Translations under genes and position numbers: made by a program
The notes under the pieces: generated by a model
The model's database searches: none
What the model saw: only the letters and a program-made list of their open reading frames with translations
What the model was told of the DNA's origin: nothing
DNA from: Jiangellales bacterium
Lineage (GTDB): Bacteria > Actinomycetota > Actinomycetes > Jiangellales > Jiangellaceae
Direction of reading: 5' to 3'
Length of the DNA stretch: 64,000 nt
Assembly: GCA_030447955.1 (NCBI GenBank)
Contig: JAUJNY010000002.1
Location: 166,065 to 230,064, forward strand
Shown: positions 17,082 through 24,695 of the stretch, in pieces
How positions within the stretch are numbered: the first letter of the stretch is position 1
Layout: each line of letters begins with the position of its first letter

Positions 17082-18160
17082 CGGAGCACCTCGGCGAGGT
17101 CGAAGCGCACCGGCTCCTCGAGCTGGGCGTAGGTGCACGAGGCCGGGTCCCGGTCGTCGCGCCAACGGCGAAACTGCGCGGTGTGGCGGAAGCGGGTGCC
17201 CTCCATGTGGTCGTAGGCAACCTCGAGCACGCGTTGCGGGCGCAGGGCGACGAAAGAGAGGTCCTTTTTCGCGTTCCACCGCGACACGTTGGCGCCCGGA
17301 CGGCGGTCGCCCTCGGCGGCGTCGGACCAGGAGCCCCATGGATGCTCATCCAGGTCAGCGACCAGCGGTTGCACCTCGGCGTACAGCTCGGCTCGGCGCG
17401 CCATCGGGAACGACGCGGACACCCCGACGTGCTGCAGGGTCCCCGCGTCGTCGTAGAGGCCGAGCAGCAGCGAGCCGAGCAGCGGCCGCTCCGGTGTCGA
17501 GGCCTTGTGCAGCCGGTATCCGGCGACGACGCAGTCGGCGGCGCGATCGTGCTTGACCTTGAGCATCGTGCGCTGGTCAGGCGCGTAGTGACCCTCCAGC
17601 GGCTTGGCGACGAGACCGTCCAGCCCGGCACCCTCGAAGACCTCGAACCAGCGCCTGGCCTGCGCATGGTCGGTCGTGGCCGGCGTGACGTGGACCGGCG
17701 GGCCAGCGTTGGCCAGCGCCTCCTCCAACCGGGTACGACGCTCCCGGAAGGGCGCGTCGAGCAGCGACTCGGAATCGAGGGCGAGCAGGTCGAAGACGAC
17801 CAGCGATGCCGGCGTGCGCTCGGCGAGCAGCTGCACCCGCGATTGCGCCGGGTGGATGCGGTCCTGCAGCCGCTCGAACTGCAGCCGGCCATCGACGGGC
17901 ACGACGATCTCGCCGTCGACGACGCAGCGGGGCGGCAGCTGCTCCAGGACGGCTTCGACAAGCTCGGGGAAGTAGCGCGTCAGCGGTCGCTCGTTGCGGC
18001 TGCCCAGCTCCACCTCCGCCCCGTCGCGGAACACGATGCAGCGGAAGCCGTCCCACTTCGGCTCGTACGACAGGCCGCCGGGCACGGACTCCGGAGCGGG
18101 AACCTTGGGCACGGACTTGGCCAGCATCGGCGCGAGTGGGGGCATCACGGGCAGCCGCAC
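17072..18160 (-). CDS. ligC: ATP-dependent DNA ligase (LigC-type)
   Basis: A 362-residue stand-alone ATP-dependent ligase of the kind used in actinobacterial end joining and backup repair. Motif I EPKWDGFR places the adenylated lysine at Lys35. Motif III is in FDLLALD, motif IV is DGLVAKPLEG and motif V is MLKVKHDR. The OB-fold domain fills the C-terminal third. The length fits mycobacterial LigC (around 360). The GTG start is six bases after a CAGGAT hexamer; an in-frame ATG at 18145 is the alternative. Functionally it should seal ends processed by the polymerase encoded at 10493-11536; the two genes point toward each other across the cassette. Confidence 0.92.
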   Translation of the reverse strand: MRLPVMPPLAPMLAKSVPKVPAPESVPGGLSYEPKWDGFRCIVFRDGAEVELGSRNERPLTRYFPELVEAVLEQLPPRCVVDGEIVVPVDGRLQFERLQDRIHPAQSRVQLLAERTPASLVVFDLLALDSESLLDAPFRERRTRLEEALANAGPPVHVTPATTDHAQARRWFEVFEGAGLDGLVAKPLEGHYAPDQRTMLKVKHDRAADCVVAGYRLHKASTPERPLLGSLLLGLYDDAGTLQHVGVSASFPMARRAELYAEVQPLVADLDEHPWGSWSDAAEGDRRPGANVSRWNAKKDLSFVALRPQRVLEVAYDHMEGTRFRHTAQFRRWRDDRDPASCTYAQLEEPVRFDLAEVLRGG

Positions 18161-18166
18161 CCGCCG

Positions 18167-18172
18167 ATCCTG
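18167..18172 (-). promoter_or_regulatory. -10-like hexamer CAGGAT for ligC
   Basis: CAGGAT ends six bases before the GTG at 18160; the first base deviates from TANNNT. Confidence 0.3.
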
Positions 18173-18196
18173 GCACGCCGGCAGGTGCCCGGGAGC

Positions 18197-18946
18197 TCAG
18201 CGGCGCTGCCAGCGGGTCAACAGCGTGCCGTCCTCCTCGAGCACGGCCGCCAGCCGGAGGTCGTACGGCGTTGCCAGCGCCGCGCCCGAGAGAATGCGGC
18301 CGGTGCCGCCACCGACGAGTGAGGGCGTGAGGGTCAGGCAGAGCTCGTCGAGCAGACCGGCGGCGACGATGGCGGCGAGCAGCGTAGGCCCTCCCTCGCA
18401 CAGCACGCGGGTGAGGCCGCGCGCCGCCAGTGCGTCGAGAGCGGCGGGTAGGTCGACCTCGTCAGATCCGGCGACGATGAGGTCGGCGACCTGCGCGAGC
18501 CGCGCACGACGAGCCGCTGGGCCTGCGGCGGAGGTCACCACCACGGTGCGCGCGACCGCGTCAACGAACAGCCGCGAGGAAAGGTCGAGGTCGAGCGAGC
18601 GGGAGACGACCGCGAGCACCGGTGCCGGCGGTTGACCGCGGCCTTCCCGCCCGGGCAGAAGCGCTGACCGCACGCGGACCGGGCCAAGACCCTCGGTGCG
18701 CGCCGTCTCGGCCCCTACGAGGACCACGTCGGCCAAGCCGCGCAGCACGCGAAGCACCCGGCGGTCCGCCTGGCTCGACACGCTCCGCGAACGGCCGTCC
18801 GCACCCGCGACCGCACCGTCGACGGTGGAGACCATGTTGGCGCGGAGCCACCAGACGGGGATCCGGCCGGGCCGGGGGTAGGCGTACGCCGCGGTCAACG
18901 CCTCGTCGTCGAGGTCGCCGTCGTGGAACGGCAGCAGGCTGCGCAC
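18197..18946 (-). CDS. Pyrimidine-reductase-like protein (RibD C-terminal fold, Rv2671 type)
   Basis: A 249-residue RibD-C/DHFR-fold oxidoreductase. Family marks are the early LRANMVSTVDGAVAG segment, LADVVLVGAETARTEGLGPVR, and near the C-terminus RVLCEGGPTLLAAIVAAGLLDELCLTL (split in two readable parts around EGGPTLL), which binds NADPH and substrate. Mycobacterial Rv2671 resembles this protein and can act as an alternative dihydrofolate reductase. Riboflavin-type pyrimidine reduction is the other candidate. No deaminase domain is present, so it is not a full RibD. GTG 18946 fits the family N-terminus (RSLLP); longer starts add non-conserved sequence. Confidence 0.85.
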   Translation of the reverse strand: MRSLLPFHDGDLDDEALTAAYAYPRPGRIPVWWLRANMVSTVDGAVAGADGRSRSVSSQADRRVLRVLRGLADVVLVGAETARTEGLGPVRVRSALLPGREGRGQPPAPVLAVVSRSLDLDLSSRLFVDAVARTVVVTSAAGPAARRARLAQVADLIVAGSDEVDLPAALDALAARGLTRVLCEGGPTLLAAIVAAGLLDELCLTLTPSLVGGGTGRILSGAALATPYDLRLAAVLEEDGTLLTRWQRR

Positions 18947-19024
18947 TCGCGGATCCCAGCAGAGGCGGGTCCAGGCCGGAGCAGGCAGCCCCGGAGGATG
19001 GCCACCGTGCTGGGCTATTGCGGC

Positions 19025-19030
19025 TACATT
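19025..19030 (+). promoter_or_regulatory. -10 hexamer TACATT upstream of a small ORF
   Basis: TACATT ends six bases before the ATG at 19037, the same geometry as other leaderless genes in the window. Confidence 0.35.
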
Positions 19031-19036
19031 GCGGTG

Positions 19037-19231
19037 ATGGGCATGACGGTCGAGTTCCACGATGATGAAGACTTGCCGTTGTTCCAACCGCCGCCAGGCA
19101 CGCCGGCGTTCGGACCGGACGACGTCGCCGAGGCACTCGACCAGTGTCACTCCGAAAGTTGCTGGCATTCACGGTCGTGTTCGTCTATCAGAGGGTCCTT
19201 TCCGAATGCGCAAGCGGGATCACCGTGGTGA
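19037..19231 (+). CDS. Possible small acidic protein (64 aa), doubtful
   Basis: A short frame beginning MGMTVEFHDDEDLPLFQPPP with an acidic, Pro-containing N-terminal half and a Cys/Ser-rich C-terminal half. The only positive evidence is a TACATT hexamer six bases before the ATG. The C-terminal third overlaps the antisense lipoprotein gene, and the sudden change in composition could mean a frameshifted end. No family is recognised. Confidence 0.3.
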   Translation: MGMTVEFHDDEDLPLFQPPPGTPAFGPDDVAEALDQCHSESCWHSRSCSSIRGSFPNAQAGSPW

Positions 19232-19332
19232 GTTGGAGGAGGAGGTGAGGCGCAGCTAGACAGCGCCAAGACGCTGCCCAGCGCGCCGGCAGTCAGCAGC
19301 GTCAAAGCCCGTCGTGTGGGTCGTGGCGGCAT
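19147..19332 (-). CDS. Small lipoprotein (61 aa)
   Basis: Starts at an ATG preceded by AGGACAGGACC. The N-terminus has three to four Arg, a hydrophobic core and lipobox LALSSC at about residues 22-27. The mature part is about 35 residues and contains a Pro run, HHGDPACAFGKDPL and a second late Cys, so two cysteines could form a disulfide. It would be an exported lipid-anchored peptide of unknown function. The longer open frame to 19473 adds sequence without signal-peptide character and is rejected. Confidence 0.55.
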   Translation of the reverse strand: MPPRPTRRALTLLTAGALGSVLALSSCASPPPPTHHGDPACAFGKDPLIDEHDRECQQLSE

Positions 19333-19491
19333 GGTCCTGTCCTGAAACCTTGGGACGGAGGGCTGCGGATATCCCATCGACGCCACGAGAGCGCCCCCGG
19401 TTCCCTGTGGCGGTTCTCCGCCCTGGTGACGGCCCGCAGGAAACCCTGCCTCTGACGAGCTGAGCATGGCCATGGCCGGGAGGTGTGATCG

Positions 19492-19947
19492 TCACGGCCT
19501 CGGTACCGGTGGTGCCTTCGGCGCGAAGCGCGTTCGTTGGTGCATGCCTTCGAGCACCCGCCTGCTGATGCCGCCGGCACCCGCTGCTACGGCGACTCCG
19601 ATGAAGGCGCCGACAGCAACCAGGACGGCGCCGATCTGCCACAAGGACGGCCCGGCATTCCCCGGATCGGGCGGGCCTGTCGTCGCGTCGAACGCCCAAC
19701 AAATGGTCAGCACCACCGGGACGACGACGATCGCGACCCATGGGTGCCCCCGCCAACCGGCGACGACGGCTAGGACCGCTATGACGACGACGAGACCAAT
19801 GACCTGCCACGATTGGTACGGCCCCGTGGCTCGGCCCGTTGCGGGATTGATGTCCTTGAGCTGATCCCAGCCCAACCACACAAAGTAGTTGCCTGTCGTA
19901 GCCACGGCCAGCGTTCCGGCAGTCGGGATGACTGCCCTGCCGTTCAC
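19492..19947 (-). CDS. Small integral membrane protein (151 aa), unknown function
   Basis: Shows three to four hydrophobic segments: a weak one near residues 12-28, WQVIGLVVVIAVLAVVAG (about 47-64), WVAIVVVPVVLTICWAF (about 69-85) and a Val/Ala-rich helix near 103-125. The C-terminus is basic. Aromatic-rich loops such as NYFVWLGWDQL are typical of small actinobacterial membrane proteins without assigned function. The GTG start is supported by TAGGTT ending six bases upstream. Confidence 0.65.
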   Translation of the reverse strand: MNGRAVIPTAGTLAVATTGNYFVWLGWDQLKDINPATGRATGPYQSWQVIGLVVVIAVLAVVAGWRGHPWVAIVVVPVVLTICWAFDATTGPPDPGNAGPSLWQIGAVLVAVGAFIGVAVAAGAGGISRRVLEGMHQRTRFAPKAPPVPRP

Positions 19948-19953
19948 GACATC

Positions 19954-19959
19954 AACCTA
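19954..19959 (-). promoter_or_regulatory. -10 hexamer TAGGTT for the 151-aa membrane protein
   Basis: TAGGTT ends six bases before the GTG at 19947. Confidence 0.5.
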
Positions 19960-20472
19960 CTCGCCGACGGCGCCGTCGATCCGCTCCCTGATGAGGTCAG
20001 CGTGCCCGTTGTGCCGGGCGTACTCCTCGACCATGTGCACGAGCACCCAGCGCAGTGACACGTCCTGCCCGTCCCGTTGCCGTCGGCCGACGTCGTCCAG
20101 CGAGGCCACACCGCGGCTGACCTCGCGGGCGTGGTCGCACTCGGCCTGCCACGTGGCGAATGCCTCCGCGACATCGGCGTCCGCCACGTTGTCGAAGTCA
20201 CCGTCGGGGTCGGCATCGGAGTAGTAGAGCGGGGGAGCGTCCTCGCCGGCGATCACCCTGCGGAACCAGCCGCGCTCGACCTCGGCCATGTGCCGTACCA
20301 ACCCGAGTAGCGAGAGGCTGGACGGGGGCACGCTGCGCTCGGCCAGCTGCTCGTCGGCCAGCCCGGCGCACTTGTTCGCGAGCGTCGTCCGGTGGTAGTC
20401 CAGCCAGCTCTCCAGCATGGATCGCTCGTCTGCCTGGTACGGCGGGTAGCGGCGCTCGATCTCCTCCGGCAC
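19957..20472 (-). CDS. DinB/DUF664 family protein
   Basis: A 171-residue four-helix-bundle protein of the DinB-like superfamily, which includes thiol-dependent and metal-binding transferases. The pattern is a helix around MLESWLDYHRTTL, then LLGLVRHMAEVERGWFRRV with the first metal-ligand His. Later LRWVLVHMVEEYARHNGHADLIRE supplies the other two His ligands (HMxxExxxHxGH). Actinobacterial members can use mycothiol; the substrate here is unknown. The second GTG (20472) is chosen because TAAGGT ends exactly seven bases before it; the GTG at 20481 overlaps that hexamer. Confidence 0.85.
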   Translation of the reverse strand: MPEEIERRYPPYQADERSMLESWLDYHRTTLANKCAGLADEQLAERSVPPSSLSLLGLVRHMAEVERGWFRRVIAGEDAPPLYYSDADPDGDFDNVADADVAEAFATWQAECDHAREVSRGVASLDDVGRRQRDGQDVSLRWVLVHMVEEYARHNGHADLIRERIDGAVGE

Positions 20473-20479
20473 GGTTCGC

Positions 20480-20485
20480 ACCTTA
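20480..20485 (-). promoter_or_regulatory. -10 hexamer TAAGGT for the DinB gene
   Basis: TAAGGT ends seven bases before the GTG at 20472. Confidence 0.5.
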
Positions 20486-20538
20486 TGCCCGGAGCCGACG
20501 CTGCCCGGAGGGCCGTCGTGGGCCGCGCACAAGCCCGT

Positions 20539-20544
20539 TAGCCT
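20539..20544 (+). promoter_or_regulatory. -10 hexamer TAGCCT for ppk2
   Basis: TAGCCT lies about 35 bases before the ATG, leaving room for a short leader that includes the GGGGGGAG ribosome site. Confidence 0.4.
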
Positions 20545-20579
20545 CGCGTCGTCGGTCGAGACCACGGGGGGAGTCCGCG

Positions 20580-21434
20580 ATGGCGAAGAGGAAGTCGCCG
20601 GTGCCGGCGTCAGACCTGCTGCGCCTGCCCGCCGGTCCCGTCGACCTGCCATCGATTGACACTCGCGGGACCCCCGGCATCGAGGGCTCGAAGGCGGAGG
20701 GGAAGGCGGCACTCGCTGCGCTGGACCCACGGCTGTCGGAGCTGCAGGAGCGGCTCTTCGCTGAAGGGCGGGCCGGGGGACGACGCCGGATGTTGCTGGT
20801 CCTGCAAGGGATGGACACCTCCGGCAAGGGTGGCACCTTGCGTCACGCGGTGGGGCTGATGGACCCGCAGGGCGTACGGATCAAGTCGTTCACTGCGCCG
20901 ACGGAGGAGGAGCGCCGACACGACTTCCTGTGGCGCATCCGGCGTGAGCTGCCGGGTCCAGGCATCGTCGGCGTTTTCGACCGGTCCCACTACGAGGACG
21001 TGCTGGTGGCGCGCGTGCACCGCTCCTCCACGGCGCAGGTGATCAACCGCCGCTACGCGGCGATCAACCGCTTCGAGCAACGGCTGGTCAACAGCGCATG
21101 CTCGGTGCTCAAGGTCATGCTGCACATCTCGCCTGGTGAGCAGCGCGACCGGCTCCTCGCCCGGTTGGACGACCCGACCAAGCACTGGAAGTACAACCCC
21201 GGCGACGTCGACGAGCGGGCTCGCTGGGACGACTATCGCGCCGCGTACGAGACCGCGCTCGAGCGCTGCAACACCGAAGTCGCTCCGTGGTACGTCGTCC
21301 CGGCCGACCGCAAGTGGTACCGCGACTGGGCGGTCGCCACGCTGCTCGTCGAGCACCTGGAGCGACTGGACCTGCAGTGGCCGGCCGCCGACTTCGACGT
21401 GGACCGGGAGCGCGAGCGCGTACTCGCGTCCTGA
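20580..21434 (+). CDS. ppk2: Polyphosphate kinase 2 family protein
   Basis: Transfers phosphate between polyphosphate and nucleotides. The 284-residue single-domain protein has the PPK2 Walker A LQGMDTSGKGGT (about 75-86), Walker B GVFDRSHYEDV (131-141) and the basic lid segment with DDPTKHWKYNPGD. The one-domain length fits the class that phosphorylates nucleoside diphosphates or monophosphates; which one cannot be decided by eye. The ATG has a strong GGGGGGAG site. It is divergent from the DinB gene, with a TAGCCT -10 in between. Confidence 0.92.
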   Translation: MAKRKSPVPASDLLRLPAGPVDLPSIDTRGTPGIEGSKAEGKAALAALDPRLSELQERLFAEGRAGGRRRMLLVLQGMDTSGKGGTLRHAVGLMDPQGVRIKSFTAPTEEERRHDFLWRIRRELPGPGIVGVFDRSHYEDVLVARVHRSSTAQVINRRYAAINRFEQRLVNSACSVLKVMLHISPGEQRDRLLARLDDPTKHWKYNPGDVDERARWDDYRAAYETALERCNTEVAPWYVVPADRKWYRDWAVATLLVEHLERLDLQWPAADFDVDRERERVLAS

Positions 21435-21471
21435 GCGTCCATGTCAAGCCCGCGCCCACCCGCGCGTGGGC

Positions 21472-21477
21472 GAGGAT
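21472..21477 (+). promoter_or_regulatory. -10-like hexamer GAGGAT for the glyoxalase gene
   Basis: GAGGAT ends six bases before the ATG at 21484; identical in sequence and spacing to the hemE element. Confidence 0.35.
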
Positions 21478-21483
21478 CGACGC

Positions 21484-21960
21484 ATGACCACCGCCGTGCG
21501 CCGGCTCAACCATGCCGTGCTGTTCGTGTCCGACGTCCCTCGCGCGGTCGCCTTCTACCGCGAAGCTCTGGGGCTGCAGGTTGTCTCGACCGAGATGGAC
21601 GGTCGAGCGGTCTTTCTGCGCAGCCCGACTGGTGGCAACCACCACGACCTCGGGTTGTTCGCGGTCCCCGGCGCCCCGCACCCGCCGACGGGGACAGTGA
21701 GCGGGCTGTACCACCTGGCCTGGGAGGTCGACTCGGTCGGGGACCTCGCCGGCGTGCGCGAGACGCTGCAGCTCCTGGGCGGCTGGACGGGGGAGTCCGA
21801 CCACGGGGCGACCCTGTCGGTGTACGGGCGTGACCCCGACGGCAACGAGTTCGAGGTCATGTGGATGCTGCCGCGGGAGGACTGGGGGGAGGCGGCCGAC
21901 CGCGGCGTCGTACGCCCGCTCGACCTGCCGGCGGCGCTCGCCCGGTACGCCACCGCGTGA
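21484..21960 (+). CDS. Glyoxalase/bleomycin-resistance (VOC) family protein
   Basis: A 158-residue vicinal-oxygen-chelate protein. Two beta-alpha-beta-beta-beta modules are visible. The first begins RLNHAVLFVSDVPRAVAFYREALGL (readable as the metal-ligand His in LNHAV). The second contains LYHLAWEVDSVGDL and ends at SVYGRDPDGNEFEVMW, whose Glu is the usual last metal ligand. Related enzymes include catechol 2,3-dioxygenase-like proteins and thiol isomerases, and the substrate is not deducible. GAGGAT six bases before the ATG suggests a leaderless message. Confidence 0.85.
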   Translation: MTTAVRRLNHAVLFVSDVPRAVAFYREALGLQVVSTEMDGRAVFLRSPTGGNHHDLGLFAVPGAPHPPTGTVSGLYHLAWEVDSVGDLAGVRETLQLLGGWTGESDHGATLSVYGRDPDGNEFEVMWMLPREDWGEAADRGVVRPLDLPAALARYATA

Positions 21961-22037
21961 GCAACCGCCACCACGCCGGATGTCCCGGCGTGCACCGGGC
22001 GACGGTGTGGCCGACCCGAACGGTGGCGCCAGAACCG

Positions 22038-22043
22038 TAGGGT
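22038..22043 (+). promoter_or_regulatory. -10 hexamer TAGGGT for the BrkB gene
   Basis: TAGGGT ends seven bases before the GTG at 22051. Confidence 0.5.
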
Positions 22044-22050
22044 CGGGAGC

Positions 22051-22992
22051 GTGCGTTCGACGACCGCGGTCCGCCGGTTGGTCGTCGGCACCGTCGGTGC
22101 GTGCTTCCGCTACCGGGTTACCGGGCTGGCCGCCGAGGCCGCGTTCTTCGCCGTTCTCTCCCTCCCCCCGCTCGTCTTCGGCTTGGCGGGGACGGTGGGC
22201 TACGTGCTCGCCGCACTCGAGCTCCAGACGGTGCAACAGCTGCGCGACGAGGTCCTCACCGCCGCCGCCCGGGTGCTGACCCCGGAGAGCGTCGCGGAGG
22301 TTATCGAGCCGACCATCGACGACGTGCTGGCTGGCGGGCGAGCCGACGTCATCTCCGTCGGCTTCGTGTTGGCCCTGTGGTCGGGGTCCCGTGCGCTCAA
22401 CGTCTTCGTCGACACCATCACAATCATGTACGGCCTGGCCGGGCGGCGGGGCATCGTCCGCACCCGGGCGCTGTCCTTTGGGCTGTACGCCGTGGCGCTG
22501 GTGATCGGCGTTGTCGTGCTGCCGCTGGTGCTCGCCGGCCCCGACCTGGTGAGCCGGATCGTGCCCGACCAGGTCGGCTTCTTGGAGGACCTGTACTGGC
22601 CGACGGTGGTTCTGCTCTCCGTGGCCTTTCTCGCGACCCTCTACCACCTCTCGGTGCCGGTACGCAGCGCCTGGCGGCGCGACCTCCCGGGGGCGGCCCT
22701 CGCGCTGCTGCTGTGGATCGGCGGCAGCGTCGTCCTGCGTGCGGTGCTGTCCGAGGTGACCGGAGGTGGGTCCACGTCGGTGTACGGGCCGCTGGCCGCG
22801 CCGATCGCCGTACTGCTGTGGCTCTACCTACTCGCGATCGCCGTGCTCATCGGCGCCGCGCTGAATGCGGCGGTCGACGCGGTCTGGCCGGGTGCCGAGA
22901 CCGACCGGGCAAGGCACGCAGAGCCGCCACCGGAGCGGATGAAGGAGCCGGAGCCCGAAAAGCGTGTGACCCCCGGTCTGCCCGGGCTGTAG
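22051..22992 (+). CDS. YihY/virulence factor BrkB family membrane protein
   Basis: A 313-residue polytopic protein with about six helices. The family signature near the N-terminus is present (LAAEAAFFAVLSLPPLVFG), as is the LWSGSRALNVFVDTITIMYG segment, and the late block SVYGPLAAPIAVLLWLYLLA followed by IGAALNAAVDA is the most conserved part of YihY/BrkB proteins. The old name ribonuclease BN is incorrect for this family; its role is thought to be in envelope transport. The C-terminal 35 residues are charged and Pro-rich. Start GTG has TAGGGT seven bases upstream. Confidence 0.9.
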   Translation: MRSTTAVRRLVVGTVGACFRYRVTGLAAEAAFFAVLSLPPLVFGLAGTVGYVLAALELQTVQQLRDEVLTAAARVLTPESVAEVIEPTIDDVLAGGRADVISVGFVLALWSGSRALNVFVDTITIMYGLAGRRGIVRTRALSFGLYAVALVIGVVVLPLVLAGPDLVSRIVPDQVGFLEDLYWPTVVLLSVAFLATLYHLSVPVRSAWRRDLPGAALALLLWIGGSVVLRAVLSEVTGGGSTSVYGPLAAPIAVLLWLYLLAIAVLIGAALNAAVDAVWPGAETDRARHAEPPPERMKEPEPEKRVTPGLPGL

Positions 22993-22995
22993 CGT
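22990..22995 (+). promoter_or_regulatory. -10 hexamer TAGCGT upstream of the rsgA leader
   Basis: TAGCGT overlaps the brkB stop codon and would give a transcript with roughly 50 untranslated bases before the 24-codon leader ORF. Confidence 0.4.
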
Positions 22996-23050
22996 CATTC
23001 GCCGACTGCCGGTGCCCCGCCGGCGCCATGCCGAGAGGAGGAGAGCCCTC

Positions 23051-23125
23051 ATGCGTGTCGACCTCGCGCCGCCTGCCCGTCACACCGCTGTGCAGCCTCC
23101 TTCCCGGCGCGCCCGCCGGAACTGA
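23051..23125 (+). CDS. Possible 24-codon leader peptide upstream of rsgA
   Basis: The frame starts MRVDLAPPARHTAVQPPSRR and ends 28 bases before the rsgA start. It carries one of the strongest ribosome sites in the window, AGGAGGAG with an 8-base gap (23035-23042), while the rsgA start itself has no comparable site. A short, Arg/Pro-rich, efficiently initiated ORF in this place suggests translational control of rsgA. The protein is too short to assign and could also be a chance ORF. Confidence 0.4.
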   Translation: MRVDLAPPARHTAVQPPSRRARRN

Positions 23126-23153
23126 TCCAGGCGGGCGCTCGGTCACCCGAAAG

Positions 23154-24221
23154 GTGCCCGCTTTGCCCGACCTGCTCGCGTCCCTCGGATGGGACGCTCA
23201 CCTCGACAACTGCTTCGCCACCTACCGACCCGACTGCCTCCCCGCCCGTGTCGTCCGCGTCGACCGGGGCGGGGCCCAAGTCCTGGCCGCTGACGGCCCG
23301 CACCGACTCACCTGGGGCGCCGCCGTGCTCGCCGCTGCCGCCAGCGACACGCCCTGTACCGGTGACTGGGTGGCGCTGCGGCACTGGCCCGACGGCCGGA
23401 CGACCGCCGAGGCGCTGCTGCGGCGCCGTACCGCGGTCACCCGGCTGGCTGCCGGGCGCGCCTCCGTACGCCAGGTACTCGCCGCCAACGTCGACACCGT
23501 CGCTGTCGTCGAGCCGTTGGTGCCAGAGCCCGACCTCGGTCGGCTGGAGCGGCTGCTCGTGCTCGGCTGGGAGAGCGGGGCACTGCCTGTCGTCGTGCTC
23601 ACCAAGGTGGACCTGGCTCCCGACGCCGAGCTTGTCGCCGCGGACGTCGCCCGGGCGGCACCGGGGGTCGAGGTGCACCTGGTCAGTGCGGTCCGGGACG
23701 GGGGTGCGGCTTCCCTGTCTGCGCACGCAGCTGCGGGCCGCACGCTCGCCCTGCTCGGCCCCTCCGGCGCCGGCAAGTCAACGCTAGTCAACGCCCTCGC
23801 CGGAACGGATGTCATGGCGATCAGCCGGCTGCGCGCGGACGGCAAAGGCCGGCACACCACGACCCACCGTGAGCTCGTGCTGCTGCCTGCGGGCGGCGTG
23901 GTCGTTGACACTCCCGGCCTGCGTTCGGTCGGCCTCGCGGGGGAGGCAGGAGGCGTGGCAGCCGCGTTCCCCGACGTCGAGGAGCTCGCCGCGCAGTGCC
24001 GGTTCCGCGACTGCCGGCACGAGAGCGAACCGGGCTGCGCCGTGCTAGCCGCAGTCGAATCGGGAGACTTGGATGCGCGTCGGCTCGACGCCTGGCACAA
24101 GCTCCTGCGGGAGGCGCAGTACATGCAGCGGCGCAGCGACGCCCGGCTGCGCGCGGAGGAGCGAGCCCGCTGGCGCAGGGTCACCATGGACAACCGCCGC
24201 CACCAGCGCGTGCGGCCGTGA
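23154..24221 (+). CDS. rsgA: Small ribosomal subunit biogenesis GTPase RsgA
   Basis: A circularly permuted GTPase acting late in 30S subunit maturation. The 355-residue protein has an N-terminal OB-fold (about 25-110), then the permuted GTPase order G4-G5-G1-G3: TKVDL (150-154), LGPSGAGKSTLVN (201-213) and DTPGLRS (252-258). The zinc site at the C-terminus is complete (Cys282, Cys287, His289, Cys295), and a helical tail rich in Arg follows. Start GTG 23154 is the first in-frame start that keeps the family N-terminus, and it lacks a proper ribosome site. This fits coupling to the 24-codon ORF upstream. Confidence 0.93.
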   Translation: MPALPDLLASLGWDAHLDNCFATYRPDCLPARVVRVDRGGAQVLAADGPHRLTWGAAVLAAAASDTPCTGDWVALRHWPDGRTTAEALLRRRTAVTRLAAGRASVRQVLAANVDTVAVVEPLVPEPDLGRLERLLVLGWESGALPVVVLTKVDLAPDAELVAADVARAAPGVEVHLVSAVRDGGAASLSAHAAAGRTLALLGPSGAGKSTLVNALAGTDVMAISRLRADGKGRHTTTHRELVLLPAGGVVVDTPGLRSVGLAGEAGGVAAAFPDVEELAAQCRFRDCRHESEPGCAVLAAVESGDLDARRLDAWHKLLREAQYMQRRSDARLRAEERARWRRVTMDNRRHQRVRP

Positions 24222-24695
24222 CGACCGCCGCATGACCTTGGCGGCGAAGTGATCGGACGTCTGCGGCTCCCCGCAGGACGTCGCGATGCGGGCGGTATTG
24301 CTGCCGCACCGGTGCGGTGCTCCATTGACACCAACCTGGGCGGTCTGTACGAGGGGCATCCGAGGCAGACGCTGACCGTCGCGGTGTACCAGGGCAACTC
24401 CGGAAGTGTTGGGCTTGCAACTAGCGCACGAACGCCGACGGCGAGTGGACGCTCCGGACATCTGGTGGCTCTGGCTACCAGCGCATAGAGGTGAACGCGA
24501 GGAGGCGGTCGGGCCAAGTGTGCGAGGTCGGCCTGGTCTGGCGCGTCGCGCCGCGGCAGACCGGCTGAGCGAGGGGTCCGAAAGTGCACTCTCATGCCGA
24601 ATAGCGGAGGCTTCACTTCGACTTCGCATCGCCGGGGACTACGCCTGACGCCTGCCGTCGCTGCTCGGAGCCGCCCTCAAGGCCAAACATCGGTG
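24222..24695. other. Gene-free interval of about 470 bases
   Basis: Frames here are short, lack start signals and have no family resemblance. GC content drops slightly toward 24300-24700. It lies between rsgA and the convergent end of the GNAT gene. It may be a decayed gene, but no homology is recognisable. Confidence 0.5.

Noticed and set aside
24222-24695. Possible decayed transposase or gene between rsgA and the GNAT gene
   Set aside because: No inverted repeats, DDE motif or family resemblance could be seen in any frame.
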